A stretch of 6,344 nt of DNA from Gemmatimonadota bacterium. GTDB taxonomy: Bacteria; Gemmatimonadota; Gemmatimonadetes; Longimicrobiales; Longimicrobiaceae. The stretch spans positions 1-6,344 of the forward strand of contig JAFAYN010000469.1 in NCBI GenBank assembly GCA_019240375.1, given 5' to 3'. A program made the position numbers and the translations under genes. Of the stretch, positions 1 to 5,375 are shown piece after piece (positions within the stretch are counted from its first letter, which is position 1; every line of letters begins with the position of its first letter). The notes under the pieces were generated by a model. The model made no database searches. It saw only the letters and a list, made by a program, of their open reading frames with translations, and was not told where the DNA came from.

Positions 1-13
1 GTAACCGTTCAGG
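1..13 (+). repeat. Left terminal inverted repeat of the IS66 element
   Basis: GTAACCGTTCAGG is the exact reverse complement of 1441-1453. Bases 14 and 15 no longer pair with the other end, so the perfect match is 13 bp. The window starts on its first base, so one or more outer bases could be missing. Confidence 0.9.
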
Positions 14-53
14 TCTGTGGTGTTTGGGGTCGTGAGAGAGCATCTTGGGATGC

Positions 54-1445
54 ATGAGCATCGTGGAGCAACTCGAAGCCGCGGGCGAGGTTTTTTCGCC
101 GGCTGTGCGCGCCGCCCTCCTGGCACTGGAGGCGCGCGTCCGAGAGCTGGAGGCGCGTCTGGGTCTGGACTCCACCAACTCCTCCAAGCCGCCCTCCACC
201 GATCCTCCCGGCGTGCTGCGTCGCGGCAAGAAGCCCACCGGGCGTAAGCGGGGAGGTCAGCCCGGGCACCCCGGTGCCTACCGCGCCCTGCTGCCGAGCG
301 AGCGCGTCGACGCAGTCGTCGAGCACCGGCCTCTCTCCTGTGACCACTGCGGGCACTCGCTCCGCTCCGCCCTGCAGGTGCATGGGTGGGGGCGTCACCA
401 GGTAGTTGAACTGCCACCGATACGTGCACACGTCACCGAGCACCGCCTCCTCGTGCTGGCCTGTCCCGCTTGCGCTCGGCACACGCGTGCGCACCTGCCC
501 CCCCAAGTCAGCCCCAAGCACTTCGGCCCGCGCCTGAGCGCATTGGCGTCGCTGCTGATCTCACGTTTCCGCCTCTCGCGGCGTGATCTGGTGGCCTTCT
601 TCAGCGACGTGCTCGACGTACCTGCTCCCGGACTGGGAACTACGGAGCGCTTCGCCCGCGAGAGTGCCGCGGCCCTGCGGGGCACCTATCAGGAGATCCG
701 GGGCGTGGTACGCCGCAGCCCGAGTGCTCGGGTGGACGAGACCGGATGGAGCCTGCGTGGAAAGACGCGCTGGCTCTGGGCCTCAGCGACCGAGCACGCC
801 ACGCTCTTCCACCTGGGTCGAAGTCGCTCGGCCCGGGATCTACGCCGGCTCCTGGGCCGAGACTATGGCGGCATCGTCACCAGCGATCGCTGGAGCGCTT
901 ACCAGATCTACCCACACCGGCAGCTCTGCTGGGCTCACCTGGCGCGCAACTTCGAAGGGCTCACCCTGCGTGGCGCTCCCGCACTCGCCTTTGCCCGCGC
1001 GGGAGTCGCCGAGTGTACCCAGCTCTTCCATACCTGGCACCAGTGGAAGAGCTGCGGCACCTCACGCGAAGATCTGGCGCTCCAACTGCGGCCCCTGCGG
1101 GCTCGCTTTGCTCGCCTGCTCCGGCGCGGGCTGCGCTCCGCGGATTCGAAGGTGGCCGCCCTCGCGCGCCACCTGCACAAGCACGCCGATGCGCTGTGGA
1201 CCTTCACGTGCGAGGAGATCGAGCCGACCAACAATCAGGCCGAGCGGGCGCTACGTCGTGCTGTCCTCTGGAGGAAGGGTTGTTTCGGTTCCGCCAGTGG
1301 GCATGGGCTCATCTTCGTGGAGCGGCTACTCACTCTCAGCGAGACCTGCCGCCAGAACGCCGTCAACGTGCTCGACTACCTCACCCGAGCCATCGTCGCC
1401 CACCGCGAACACCATCCCGCTCCCTGCCTTTTACCTGCCCCCTGA
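54..1445 (+). CDS. IS66-family transposase (TnpC-type, DDE)
   Basis: This 463-aa protein catalyses cut-and-paste movement of its element. From the ATG at 54, an N-terminal leucine-rich coiled coil (about residues 15-38) is followed by the family hallmark NSSKPPSTD (about 42-50). A zinc-finger-like module comes next, with CxxC pairs at about 96-99 and 137-140. The DDE catalytic core then has Asp228 in VDETGW, Asp278 in TSDRWSAY and Glu397 in TNNQAERALR. The C-terminal stretch KGCFGSASGHGLIFVERLLTL style block is characteristic of IS66. No frameshift or stop interrupts it, so it may be functional. A TTG at 45 in the same frame would add three residues (MGC); I prefer the ATG because the N-terminus then resembles relatives, though neither start has a strong ribosome site. 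The stop codon lies inside the right inverted repeat. Confidence 0.95.
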   Translation: MSIVEQLEAAGEVFSPAVRAALLALEARVRELEARLGLDSTNSSKPPSTDPPGVLRRGKKPTGRKRGGQPGHPGAYRALLPSERVDAVVEHRPLSCDHCGHSLRSALQVHGWGRHQVVELPPIRAHVTEHRLLVLACPACARHTRAHLPPQVSPKHFGPRLSALASLLISRFRLSRRDLVAFFSDVLDVPAPGLGTTERFARESAAALRGTYQEIRGVVRRSPSARVDETGWSLRGKTRWLWASATEHATLFHLGRSRSARDLRRLLGRDYGGIVTSDRWSAYQIYPHRQLCWAHLARNFEGLTLRGAPALAFARAGVAECTQLFHTWHQWKSCGTSREDLALQLRPLRARFARLLRRGLRSADSKVAALARHLHKHADALWTFTCEEIEPTNNQAERALRRAVLWRKGCFGSASGHGLIFVERLLTLSETCRQNAVNVLDYLTRAIVAHREHHPAPCLLPAP

Positions 1446-1453
1446 ACGGTTAC
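1441..1453 (+). repeat. Right terminal inverted repeat of the IS66 element
   Basis: CCTGAACGGTTAC is the exact reverse complement of 1-13. The transposase stop codon TGA (1443-1445) is embedded in it, so the coding region runs into the element's tip. Confidence 0.93.
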
Positions 1454-1626
1454 GAGGTTCCTACTACTCTCGACGCGAAGAGCAGGCTATCGCTGGCCAC
1501 GATCAGCAGGATGCCCGTGATCATGGGGTGTCGAACGTATCGGCAAATCCCAGGCTTAAGCACCCGACCAACTCGCGCAAAGAATAATCGGTTCTATATA
1601 GCCGTAACCCCGCTAAATTAGCGATC
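1454..1626. other. Spacer between the IS element and the HNH gene, no gene seen
   Basis: These 173 bases lie between the right end of the IS and the stop codon of the minus-strand nuclease gene. GC content falls from left to right. Short open frames exist on both strands but lack ribosome sites and convincing protein character. At 1611-1623 there is a small dyad, CGCTAA-A-TTAGCG, just beyond the stop of the HNH gene. On the minus strand it has no following T-run, so I do not call it an intrinsic terminator. The spacer may hold remains of the sequence into which the IS inserted. Confidence 0.6.
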
Positions 1627-2169
1627 CTACAAACCGTCTTGTGCTGCAACAATCAACCGCATGATCTGCTGTTTCGCAGGTCGATTCCAGTCAACACACG
1701 GCAGATTGGCAGATTCAGCAATAGCAGAAAGGAGCTGGCGAATAGTAACTAAGTGCTGCCGGTTCAATCGAAGACGGGCCGCAGAGTACTCACCAGCGCG
1801 GCTAGAGGGCTGCCACTGGCCGTCTTCACCTTCAAAATAGTGAGCAGAGAAGTCCTCTTGGCATGGATCAACGAACCGATATCCCTCAGCCATCAGCCTA
1901 TCCGACGGCCAGGAACTACTCTTATATCTATTACACACCGAACAGGAATAGTAGAGATTCTGGTACTCACTCTCCAAATGTCGGAAATCCGGGTGCGACT
2001 TTGGCCTAAAATGATCAAGCTGAAAATTACCTTCTCCCCCAGCGATCAACTCATACAACAGGCAATAGGCGCAGCACTCACTAAAATCCTCACGAATAGA
2101 CTGTCGGAAATTGCGATAGTGCCCTCGACATGTAGGAGACGGCTTACGATGAGAAAAAATCCCGTTCAT
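1627..2169 (-). CDS. HNH endonuclease, probable defence effector (PtuB-like motif style)
   Basis: This 180-aa protein has an HNH/treble-clef nuclease motif in its N-terminal half. Visible elements are Cys33-xx-Cys36, the LDHFRPKS segment with Asp52-His53, the central Asn71 in YQNLYYSC, and Cys76-xx-Cys79-Asn80-xx-Lys83. The two CxxC pairs probably hold a structural zinc, and Asp52-His53 with Asn71 would form the metal-dependent active site. The FRPK and SCxxCNxxK phrasing resembles HNH proteins of Septu and retron-associated modules (PtuB), but that is motif resemblance only. The C-terminal 90 residues are unassigned. Its ATG overlaps the stop of the upstream TIR-Mrr gene (ATGA, 4-bp overlap), and a GAGGAG ribosome site lies in the end of that gene, so the two are almost certainly co-translated. 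No signal peptide or membrane segment is seen, so it should act in the cytoplasm. The gene is AT-richer than the chromosomal genes to the right. Confidence 0.85.
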   Translation of the reverse strand: MNGIFSHRKPSPTCRGHYRNFRQSIREDFSECCAYCLLYELIAGGEGNFQLDHFRPKSHPDFRHLESEYQNLYYSCSVCNRYKSSSWPSDRLMAEGYRFVDPCQEDFSAHYFEGEDGQWQPSSRAGEYSAARLRLNRQHLVTIRQLLSAIAESANLPCVDWNRPAKQQIMRLIVAAQDGL

Positions 2170-3281
2170 TTCTCCTCTTCCCTCTGACGGTTTTTGTCCA
2201 AAAGAGAGGCATGCACCGCCTCAAGATGGTTGATAAATGGCTTGTAGAATGGGGATTCCACCTCGTCTAGAAACTCCTCCAACTGCACTAACTCCCGAGC
2301 TTCGGCAGACGTCAGTCCATCCAAAAATTTCTTATCTACTAAGCCACCATGCCGCTCTCGAAGTTGGTCTAAGGGACGATAGGTATTTTTCTCTAGTGCT
2401 AAGACACCCAGCCAATCAAGCCATTGCCTTGCATGTTTGTAATCTAATTCCCATCGATCACGTGTTAAAGCAGGAAACTTTCGAGATGGATTAGATGGAT
2501 ACGCATCCATAAACGAGGACGCTACTACGACTATTACGAGCTTTGTATCAGGCTTAATTCGGGATAAAACGAGAGATCGCAACACCTCAACTCCTAACCG
2601 TTTTCCCTCCTGATAGTATTTGCATTGTAGAAAAACAGGAACGTCGTCCCTATTTCGCCCACCAATAGCAAGTAGATCGATACCTGCATCGCTGGAGGTA
2701 TGGGTTAACTCAACGCTATATCCCAGGTCTCGAAGGAAACCTCCAGCAGCCCTCTCCAACTCCCATACACCGGAACGTCTGCGGGTGCGCAGATACGAAG
2801 CCATCTCTACCTCTAAGAGGTGTGCAATACCTTCGGAAGATTCACTTAGTTCTGATTGAGGTGGTGCGATTTGGAGCTTGGTTCCCAAGCGATCTATCAA
2901 ATCCTCGAAGCCATTACTGTACGAGCGGGAGAAATCTGATGGAGTGCGGAGGCCAATCTCCTGCGGAAGATAACAACTATGAGCCAAGACGGGAAACACT
3001 CGTGCTGCATAATGCGTAAGTTCAGCTTCTACAGCTTGCTTGATTTCCTGAACAATCCCTTTCGACCGACTACTTGCAGGCGAGAGTACCGGAATGAAAA
3101 ACTCTGCCTCATAGATTGCTTTTGCAATCCGATTTTCAACCGTGACTTCAGAAGGTTCACTAGAGCGAGAGATCAGTTCTATTGAGGCACGTGCATCGAA
3201 ACCTGCATGCTGCAGGTCCGAAGCTAGACGCTCCGTGAACTCTCTATCAGATGCTGTATAGCTAATGAAGACAACTGACAT
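2166..3281 (-). CDS. TIR domain - Mrr-type restriction endonuclease fusion, probable anti-phage protein
   Basis: This 371-aa protein has three parts. Residues about 1-133 look like a bacterial TIR domain: box-1-like VVFISYTASD at the start, and later VLSPASSRSKGIVQEI, whose Glu79 sits where the catalytic Glu of NAD-cleaving TIR domains is expected. Residues about 168-260 match an Mrr-type PD-(D/E)XK nuclease: a helix around GVWELERAAGGFLRDLGY, then Asp202 in DAGIDLLA and Gln219-x-Lys221 in FLQCKYY. This Mrr group commonly has QxK instead of ExK. Residues about 293-371 form an unassigned charged, helical tail. I chose the ATG at 3281 over the GTG at 3311 because a purine-rich ribosome site precedes the ATG and the TIR fold begins at once. 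It is the first gene of an operon with the HNH nuclease. Known TIR proteins in bacterial immunity degrade NAD or make signals; Mrr domains cut DNA, often modified DNA. Which activity operates here is inference. Confidence 0.87.
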   Translation of the reverse strand: MSVVFISYTASDREFTERLASDLQHAGFDARASIELISRSSEPSEVTVENRIAKAIYEAEFFIPVLSPASSRSKGIVQEIKQAVEAELTHYAARVFPVLAHSCYLPQEIGLRTPSDFSRSYSNGFEDLIDRLGTKLQIAPPQSELSESSEGIAHLLEVEMASYLRTRRRSGVWELERAAGGFLRDLGYSVELTHTSSDAGIDLLAIGGRNRDDVPVFLQCKYYQEGKRLGVEVLRSLVLSRIKPDTKLVIVVVASSFMDAYPSNPSRKFPALTRDRWELDYKHARQWLDWLGVLALEKNTYRPLDQLRERHGGLVDKKFLDGLTSAEARELVQLEEFLDEVESPFYKPFINHLEAVHASLLDKNRQREEEK

Positions 3282-3287
3282 TACTGG

Positions 3288-3298
3288 CCCCTTCTCCC
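3288..3298 (-). promoter_or_regulatory. Ribosome binding site deciding the TIR-Mrr start
   Basis: Read on the minus strand this is GGGAGAAGGGG, followed by a six-base spacer and the ATG at 3281-3279. It supports that ATG over the upstream GTG at 3311, which would place this site inside the coding region. Confidence 0.7.
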
Positions 3299-3410
3299 AG
3301 TGACGATGCACTTACACACAAAAGCCTTCTTAATGGATATAGGATTGTACCCTAATGGACAAGTCAGAAACAGCACCTCATGATACACGCCAGAGCAGCC
3401 GGCCTGGCAC

Positions 3411-3430
3411 ATGTAAAACCATGTACAACG
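3411..3430. repeat. Tandem imperfect 10-bp direct repeat
   Basis: ATGTAAAACC is followed directly by ATGTACAACG, matching at 8 of 10 positions. The 10-bp period puts both copies on the same face of the helix, which would suit a DNA-binding protein. The copy number is only two, so chance is possible. Confidence 0.3.
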
Positions 3431-3468
3431 CACCAATCTACCAGATGCTAAAATACCAACGTGAATGC

Positions 3469-3485
3469 GCCAGATGACATCTGGC
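3469..3485. promoter_or_regulatory. Perfect 17-bp dyad, candidate operator
   Basis: GCCAGATG-A-CATCTGGC is an 8-bp perfect inverted repeat around a single central base. Pairing resumes one base further out (TG at 3466-3467 with CA at 3487-3488). The half-site CCAGATG occurs again at 3441-3447, 29 bp from its copy in the dyad. A one-base centre cannot form a stable RNA hairpin loop, so a site for a dimeric DNA-binding regulator is more likely than a terminator. No regulator gene is in the window, so the ligand protein is unknown. It lies 188 bp upstream of the TIR-Mrr start and 108 bp upstream of the plus-strand gene, so it could act on either. Confidence 0.45.
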
Positions 3486-3581
3486 ACACGCGTTTCGGTG
3501 CAGCACAAAAAGGCAATCCGCCAAAGGAAGGGATCTTGCGTACCCGTAACTCCGTGCGAAGACGAATCTCGCAGACATCAC

Positions 3582-3586
3582 GGAGG
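3582..3586 (+). promoter_or_regulatory. Shine-Dalgarno site deciding the start of the disordered-protein gene
   Basis: A perfect GGAGG sits six bases before the ATG at 3593. A second in-frame ATG at 3587 directly abuts the GGAGG and is too close to be used. Frames extending further upstream to 3461 have no comparable site. Confidence 0.75.
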
Positions 3587-3592
3587 ATGACG

Positions 3593-4210
3593 ATGGCACG
3601 CTACGACGAAGACAACCGCCGGAGGAGCTTCCGGGGCTTCTCCCTGCGCCCGGAGGAGATCCGGGGCGAATCGCTGGACCCCAACTACAGCGGCGGCGAG
3701 TACCGCGGGATGCGGATGGGGCAGGGCTACGAGGGGCAGGCCGCGTACGGCCGCTACCGGCAGGACCACGCCCGTGACCTGGGAGGGAACGGCGGCTACC
3801 AGGGACGTCGCCCGCCGCAGGAATACGACCCCAGGGACGGCACCTACCGGCGCAGCCTCCCGCGCGGGTACGACCAGCAGTACGAGAGCTGGGGACGGTG
3901 GCAGGGGTACGATCCCGGAGTGCAGCGGGGGTACGACCGCGAACAGCGGATCGTGGAGAACGGCGGCGTCCGCCCGGACAACTGCTACCTGCACGACTAC
4001 AACGCCAACAGCCCCGTCTTCCGGCAGGGGATGGGCGGCAGCCCCTACGACCGGAGCTACGGCTACGCCGGAGGAGAGCCCGGAGGCCGCCCCGGAAACG
4101 GCCCCTACGACCGCGACCATCACCAGCGAGACGCCAACCGCTACGGCGGCTACAGCAGCGGAGGCTTCGGCGAAGGCTGGCTCCCCAACCACCGCCCGCG
4201 CGGAGCCTGA
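3593..4210 (+). CDS. Low-complexity Gly/Tyr/Arg/Asp-rich protein of unknown function
   Basis: I do not recognise a named family. The 205-aa product begins MARYDEDNRRR and is dominated by Gly, Arg, Tyr, Asp and Gln, with recurrent short motifs: RGYD, GYDP, GYDRE, PYDRS, PYDRD, YGGY. It has no signal peptide, no membrane segment and almost no aliphatic core, so it is probably intrinsically disordered and cytoplasmic. The least repetitive part is DNCYLHDYNANSPVFRQG (about residues 138-155), which contains the only Cys and could be the constrained element. The mix of Arg and Tyr resembles sticker patterns of phase-separating or nucleic-acid-binding disordered proteins, which is inference. The start is set by a perfect GGAGG at 3582-3586. 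The gene is GC-rich like the glycosyltransferases to its right, with which it converges, so it belongs to the host side rather than to the AT-rich defence segment. Confidence 0.75.
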   Translation: MARYDEDNRRRSFRGFSLRPEEIRGESLDPNYSGGEYRGMRMGQGYEGQAAYGRYRQDHARDLGGNGGYQGRRPPQEYDPRDGTYRRSLPRGYDQQYESWGRWQGYDPGVQRGYDREQRIVENGGVRPDNCYLHDYNANSPVFRQGMGGSPYDRSYGYAGGEPGGRPGNGPYDRDHHQRDANRYGGYSSGGFGEGWLPNHRPRGA

Positions 4211-4234
4211 CCGCAACTCCGGAAACACCGCACG

Positions 4235-4265
4235 AAAAAAGCCCTCCCCCAGAATTGGGGGAGGG
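4235..4265 (-). terminator. Intrinsic terminator of the glycosyltransferase operon
   Basis: A perfect 9-bp stem, CCCTCCCCC (4242-4250) with GGGGGAGGG (4257-4265), encloses a six-base loop. Read on the minus strand the stem is followed by one C and then six T (A-run at 4235-4240), the classical Rho-independent arrangement. It lies 33 bases beyond the stop codon of the downstream glycosyltransferase. On the plus strand there is no T-run, so it would at most slow transcription arriving from the convergent disordered-protein gene. Confidence 0.85.
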
Positions 4266-4310
4266 TGGCGAGCCTAAAGCGAGCCGGGTGGGGGCGCCTT
4301 ACGCCACCCT
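4262..4310 (-). repeat. Long-range inverted repeat overlapping the terminator and gene end
   Basis: AGGGTGGCG (4262-4270) is the exact reverse complement of CGCCACCCT (4302-4310). The outer arm lies in the last codons of the glycosyltransferase. The other arm shares four bases (4262-4265) with the terminator stem. In the minus-strand RNA the two pairings would compete for those bases. Whether this has any regulatory meaning is unknown. Confidence 0.35.
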
Positions 4311-5375
4311 TACCGGCGCCAGCAGCAGCGACTCCAGCTCCGCCGCCCGGTGCTCCGCCGTGTGCGCGGCCAGGATGCGCGCCCGCGCCGCCTCCCCGAT
4401 CGCCAGGCGGTCGTCCGCGTGCGTGTCGCGCAGGATGGCCACCACCTCCTCGGTGCTGGCCGGCAGCAGGATCTCGGTGCCCGGGGTGAAGAAGTGGTCG
4501 ATCCCCGGCCAGCGGTCGGAGATCATCGCCGCGCCGCACGCCGCCGCCTCGAACAGGCGCACCGAGGGCGACCACCCCGCCGCCACCATGTCCGCCCGGG
4601 TGGCGTTGAGCTGCCACGCCGCGCTGGAGTAGAAGGCCGGGTGGCGATCCGGAGGGAGGTGCGACAGGTGCCGCACGTTCGCCGGCCAGGCCACGTCGGC
4701 CGGGTACTGCGGCCCCGCCACCACGAAGGCGCGCTCCGGCATCCGCCGGGCGACGTCCAGCAGAAATCCCTCCACCACCGGCTGCCGGTCGGGGGCATAG
4801 GTCCCCATGTACCCCAGCTCGCACGCCAGCTCCGGGTCCGCACCGGTGCGATGGTAGCGCTCCGGGTCCACCGAGCAGTAGAGCGGCACCGCCTCGCGCG
4901 CCCCCAGCTCCGCCTCCAGCACCTCGTGCAAAAAGGGGCCGCCGGTGAAGGAGAAGTAGCGGGTGAAGAGCGGGATCTGTTCGGCGCGCAGGTACTCGGC
5001 CCCGCCGCCGCGCAGCGCCGCCACCGTCACCGGGGTGTCGATGTCGTAGAAGAAGAGGGGGTCCACCCCCGCCTCCGCCAGGTCGTCGATCACCCGGGGG
5101 CCGTCGTGCACGTACGACCCCACCAGCACCGCGTCCGCCTCGCGCGCCTCCGCCACCGCTTCGGCGGCGACGGCGTCCCACTCGGGGTACAGCTTCAGCC
5201 GGCAGAACTCCGGCCTGGGGAGGTCGCGGCTCTCCCGGTACCAGGGCGCGTCCCACTCGTAGAAGACGATCTCGTGCCCGCGCGCCGCGAAGGCGCGGAG
5301 CAGCGCCCGGTAGGTGGTGGCGTGGCCGTTCCCCCAGCTGGAGGAGATCGACAGGCCGAAGACGACGAGCTTCAT
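4299..5375 (-). CDS. CgeB-like family glycosyltransferase
   Basis: The 358-aa product is a probable GT-B-fold glycosyltransferase moving a sugar from a nucleotide-sugar donor to an unidentified acceptor. The N-terminal Rossmann-like half begins MKLVVFGLSISSSWGNGHAT and contains RAFAARGHEIVFYEWD (about 27-42), the style of CgeB proteins. The C-terminal half has the group-1 glycosyltransferase signature GWSPSVRLFEAAACGAAMIS (about 267-286), then a GTEILLPASTEEV segment typical of the donor-binding domain. No signal peptide or membrane span is seen, so it should act in the cytoplasm. I chose the ATG at 5375 because it aligns with the natural N-terminus and overlaps the stop of the upstream paralogue (ATGA). 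Longer frames to 5657 merely run through that paralogue. It appears to be the last gene of its operon, with the terminator just downstream. The sugar and acceptor cannot be told from sequence. Confidence 0.85.
   Translation of the reverse strand: MKLVVFGLSISSSWGNGHATTYRALLRAFAARGHEIVFYEWDAPWYRESRDLPRPEFCRLKLYPEWDAVAAEAVAEAREADAVLVGSYVHDGPRVIDDLAEAGVDPLFFYDIDTPVTVAALRGGGAEYLRAEQIPLFTRYFSFTGGPFLHEVLEAELGAREAVPLYCSVDPERYHRTGADPELACELGYMGTYAPDRQPVVEGFLLDVARRMPERAFVVAGPQYPADVAWPANVRHLSHLPPDRHPAFYSSAAWQLNATRADMVAAGWSPSVRLFEAAACGAAMISDRWPGIDHFFTPGTEILLPASTEEVVAILRDTHADDRLAIGEAARARILAAHTAEHRAAELESLLLAPVRVA

Larger units (their letters stand above)
1..1453 (+). mobile_element. IS66-family insertion sequence, single-ORF type, apparently complete
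   Basis: The element is bounded by a perfect 13-bp inverted repeat, GTAACCGTTCAGG at 1-13 and its reverse complement at 1441-1453. The GTAA tip is typical of IS66-family ends. Between them lies one intact transposase gene and nothing else, so the small tnpA and tnpB accessory genes of canonical IS66 elements are absent. This organisation, at about 1.45 kb, fits the ISBst12-like subgroup that carries only the large transposase. The family usually makes an 8-bp target duplication. The right flank reads GAGGTTCC (1454-1461), but the left flank is outside the window, so the duplication cannot be tested. GC in a sampled line (541-600) is 37 of 60, between the AT-richer defence genes and the GC-rich glycosyltransferase region. 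Confidence 0.92.
3282..3592. other. Divergent intergenic region with regulatory-looking repeats
   Basis: This 311-bp gap separates the minus-strand TIR-Mrr/HNH operon from the plus-strand disordered-protein gene, so promoters for both should lie here. On the minus strand a TACAAT (3344-3349) could be a -10 element about 60 bases before the TIR-Mrr start, but I find no good -35 partner. No clear promoter is seen for the plus gene. The centre holds an imperfect tandem 10-mer (3411-3430), a CCAGATG half-site (3441-3447) and a perfect 17-bp dyad (3469-3485). Base composition changes from AT-rich to GC-rich across roughly 3480-3590, which marks the right edge of the foreign-looking segment. Confidence 0.5.

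Noticed and set aside
1454..1524. Minus-strand hydrophobic frame from an ATG at 1524 (MITGILLIVASDSLLF) running into the IS, which might be an interrupted membrane protein.
   Set aside because: There is no ribosome site and only about 23 codons before the IS boundary, so there is too little to call a gene.
1446..1620. Plus-strand frame after the IS with the phrase MPVIMGCRTYRQIPG, faintly like the PVIMGRxTY motif of dihydrofolate reductase.
   Set aside because: The match is one short motif with no start, ribosome site or other conserved DHFR blocks, and the frame runs on from an out-of-frame shadow of the transposase. It is probably chance, at best a degraded scrap.
1611..1623. Dyad CGCTAA-A-TTAGCG just beyond the HNH stop, considered as a terminator.
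   Set aside because: The stem is short, the centre is too tight for a normal loop and no T-run follows on the minus strand.
1753..2187. Plus-strand 144-aa frame opposite the HNH gene.
   Set aside because: It lacks a ribosome site and domain features, whereas the minus-strand frame has a complete HNH motif and operon coupling.
3281..3508. Minus-strand 75-aa Cys-rich frame whose TAA overlaps the TIR-Mrr ATG, considered as a small leader gene or toxin partner.
   Set aside because: It begins at a TTG without a ribosome site, covers the likely promoter and operator DNA, and shows no domain or sensible composition.
3461..3592. A 44-codon N-terminal extension of the disordered protein from the ATG at 3461.
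   Set aside because: The perfect GGAGG lies at the ATG at 3593, and the extension has a different, non-repetitive composition and overlaps the dyad at 3469-3485.
3578..4228. Long Ala/Val-rich frame opposite the disordered-protein gene.
   Set aside because: It is an antisense shadow of a GC-rich repetitive gene, without an independent ribosome site or recognisable domain.
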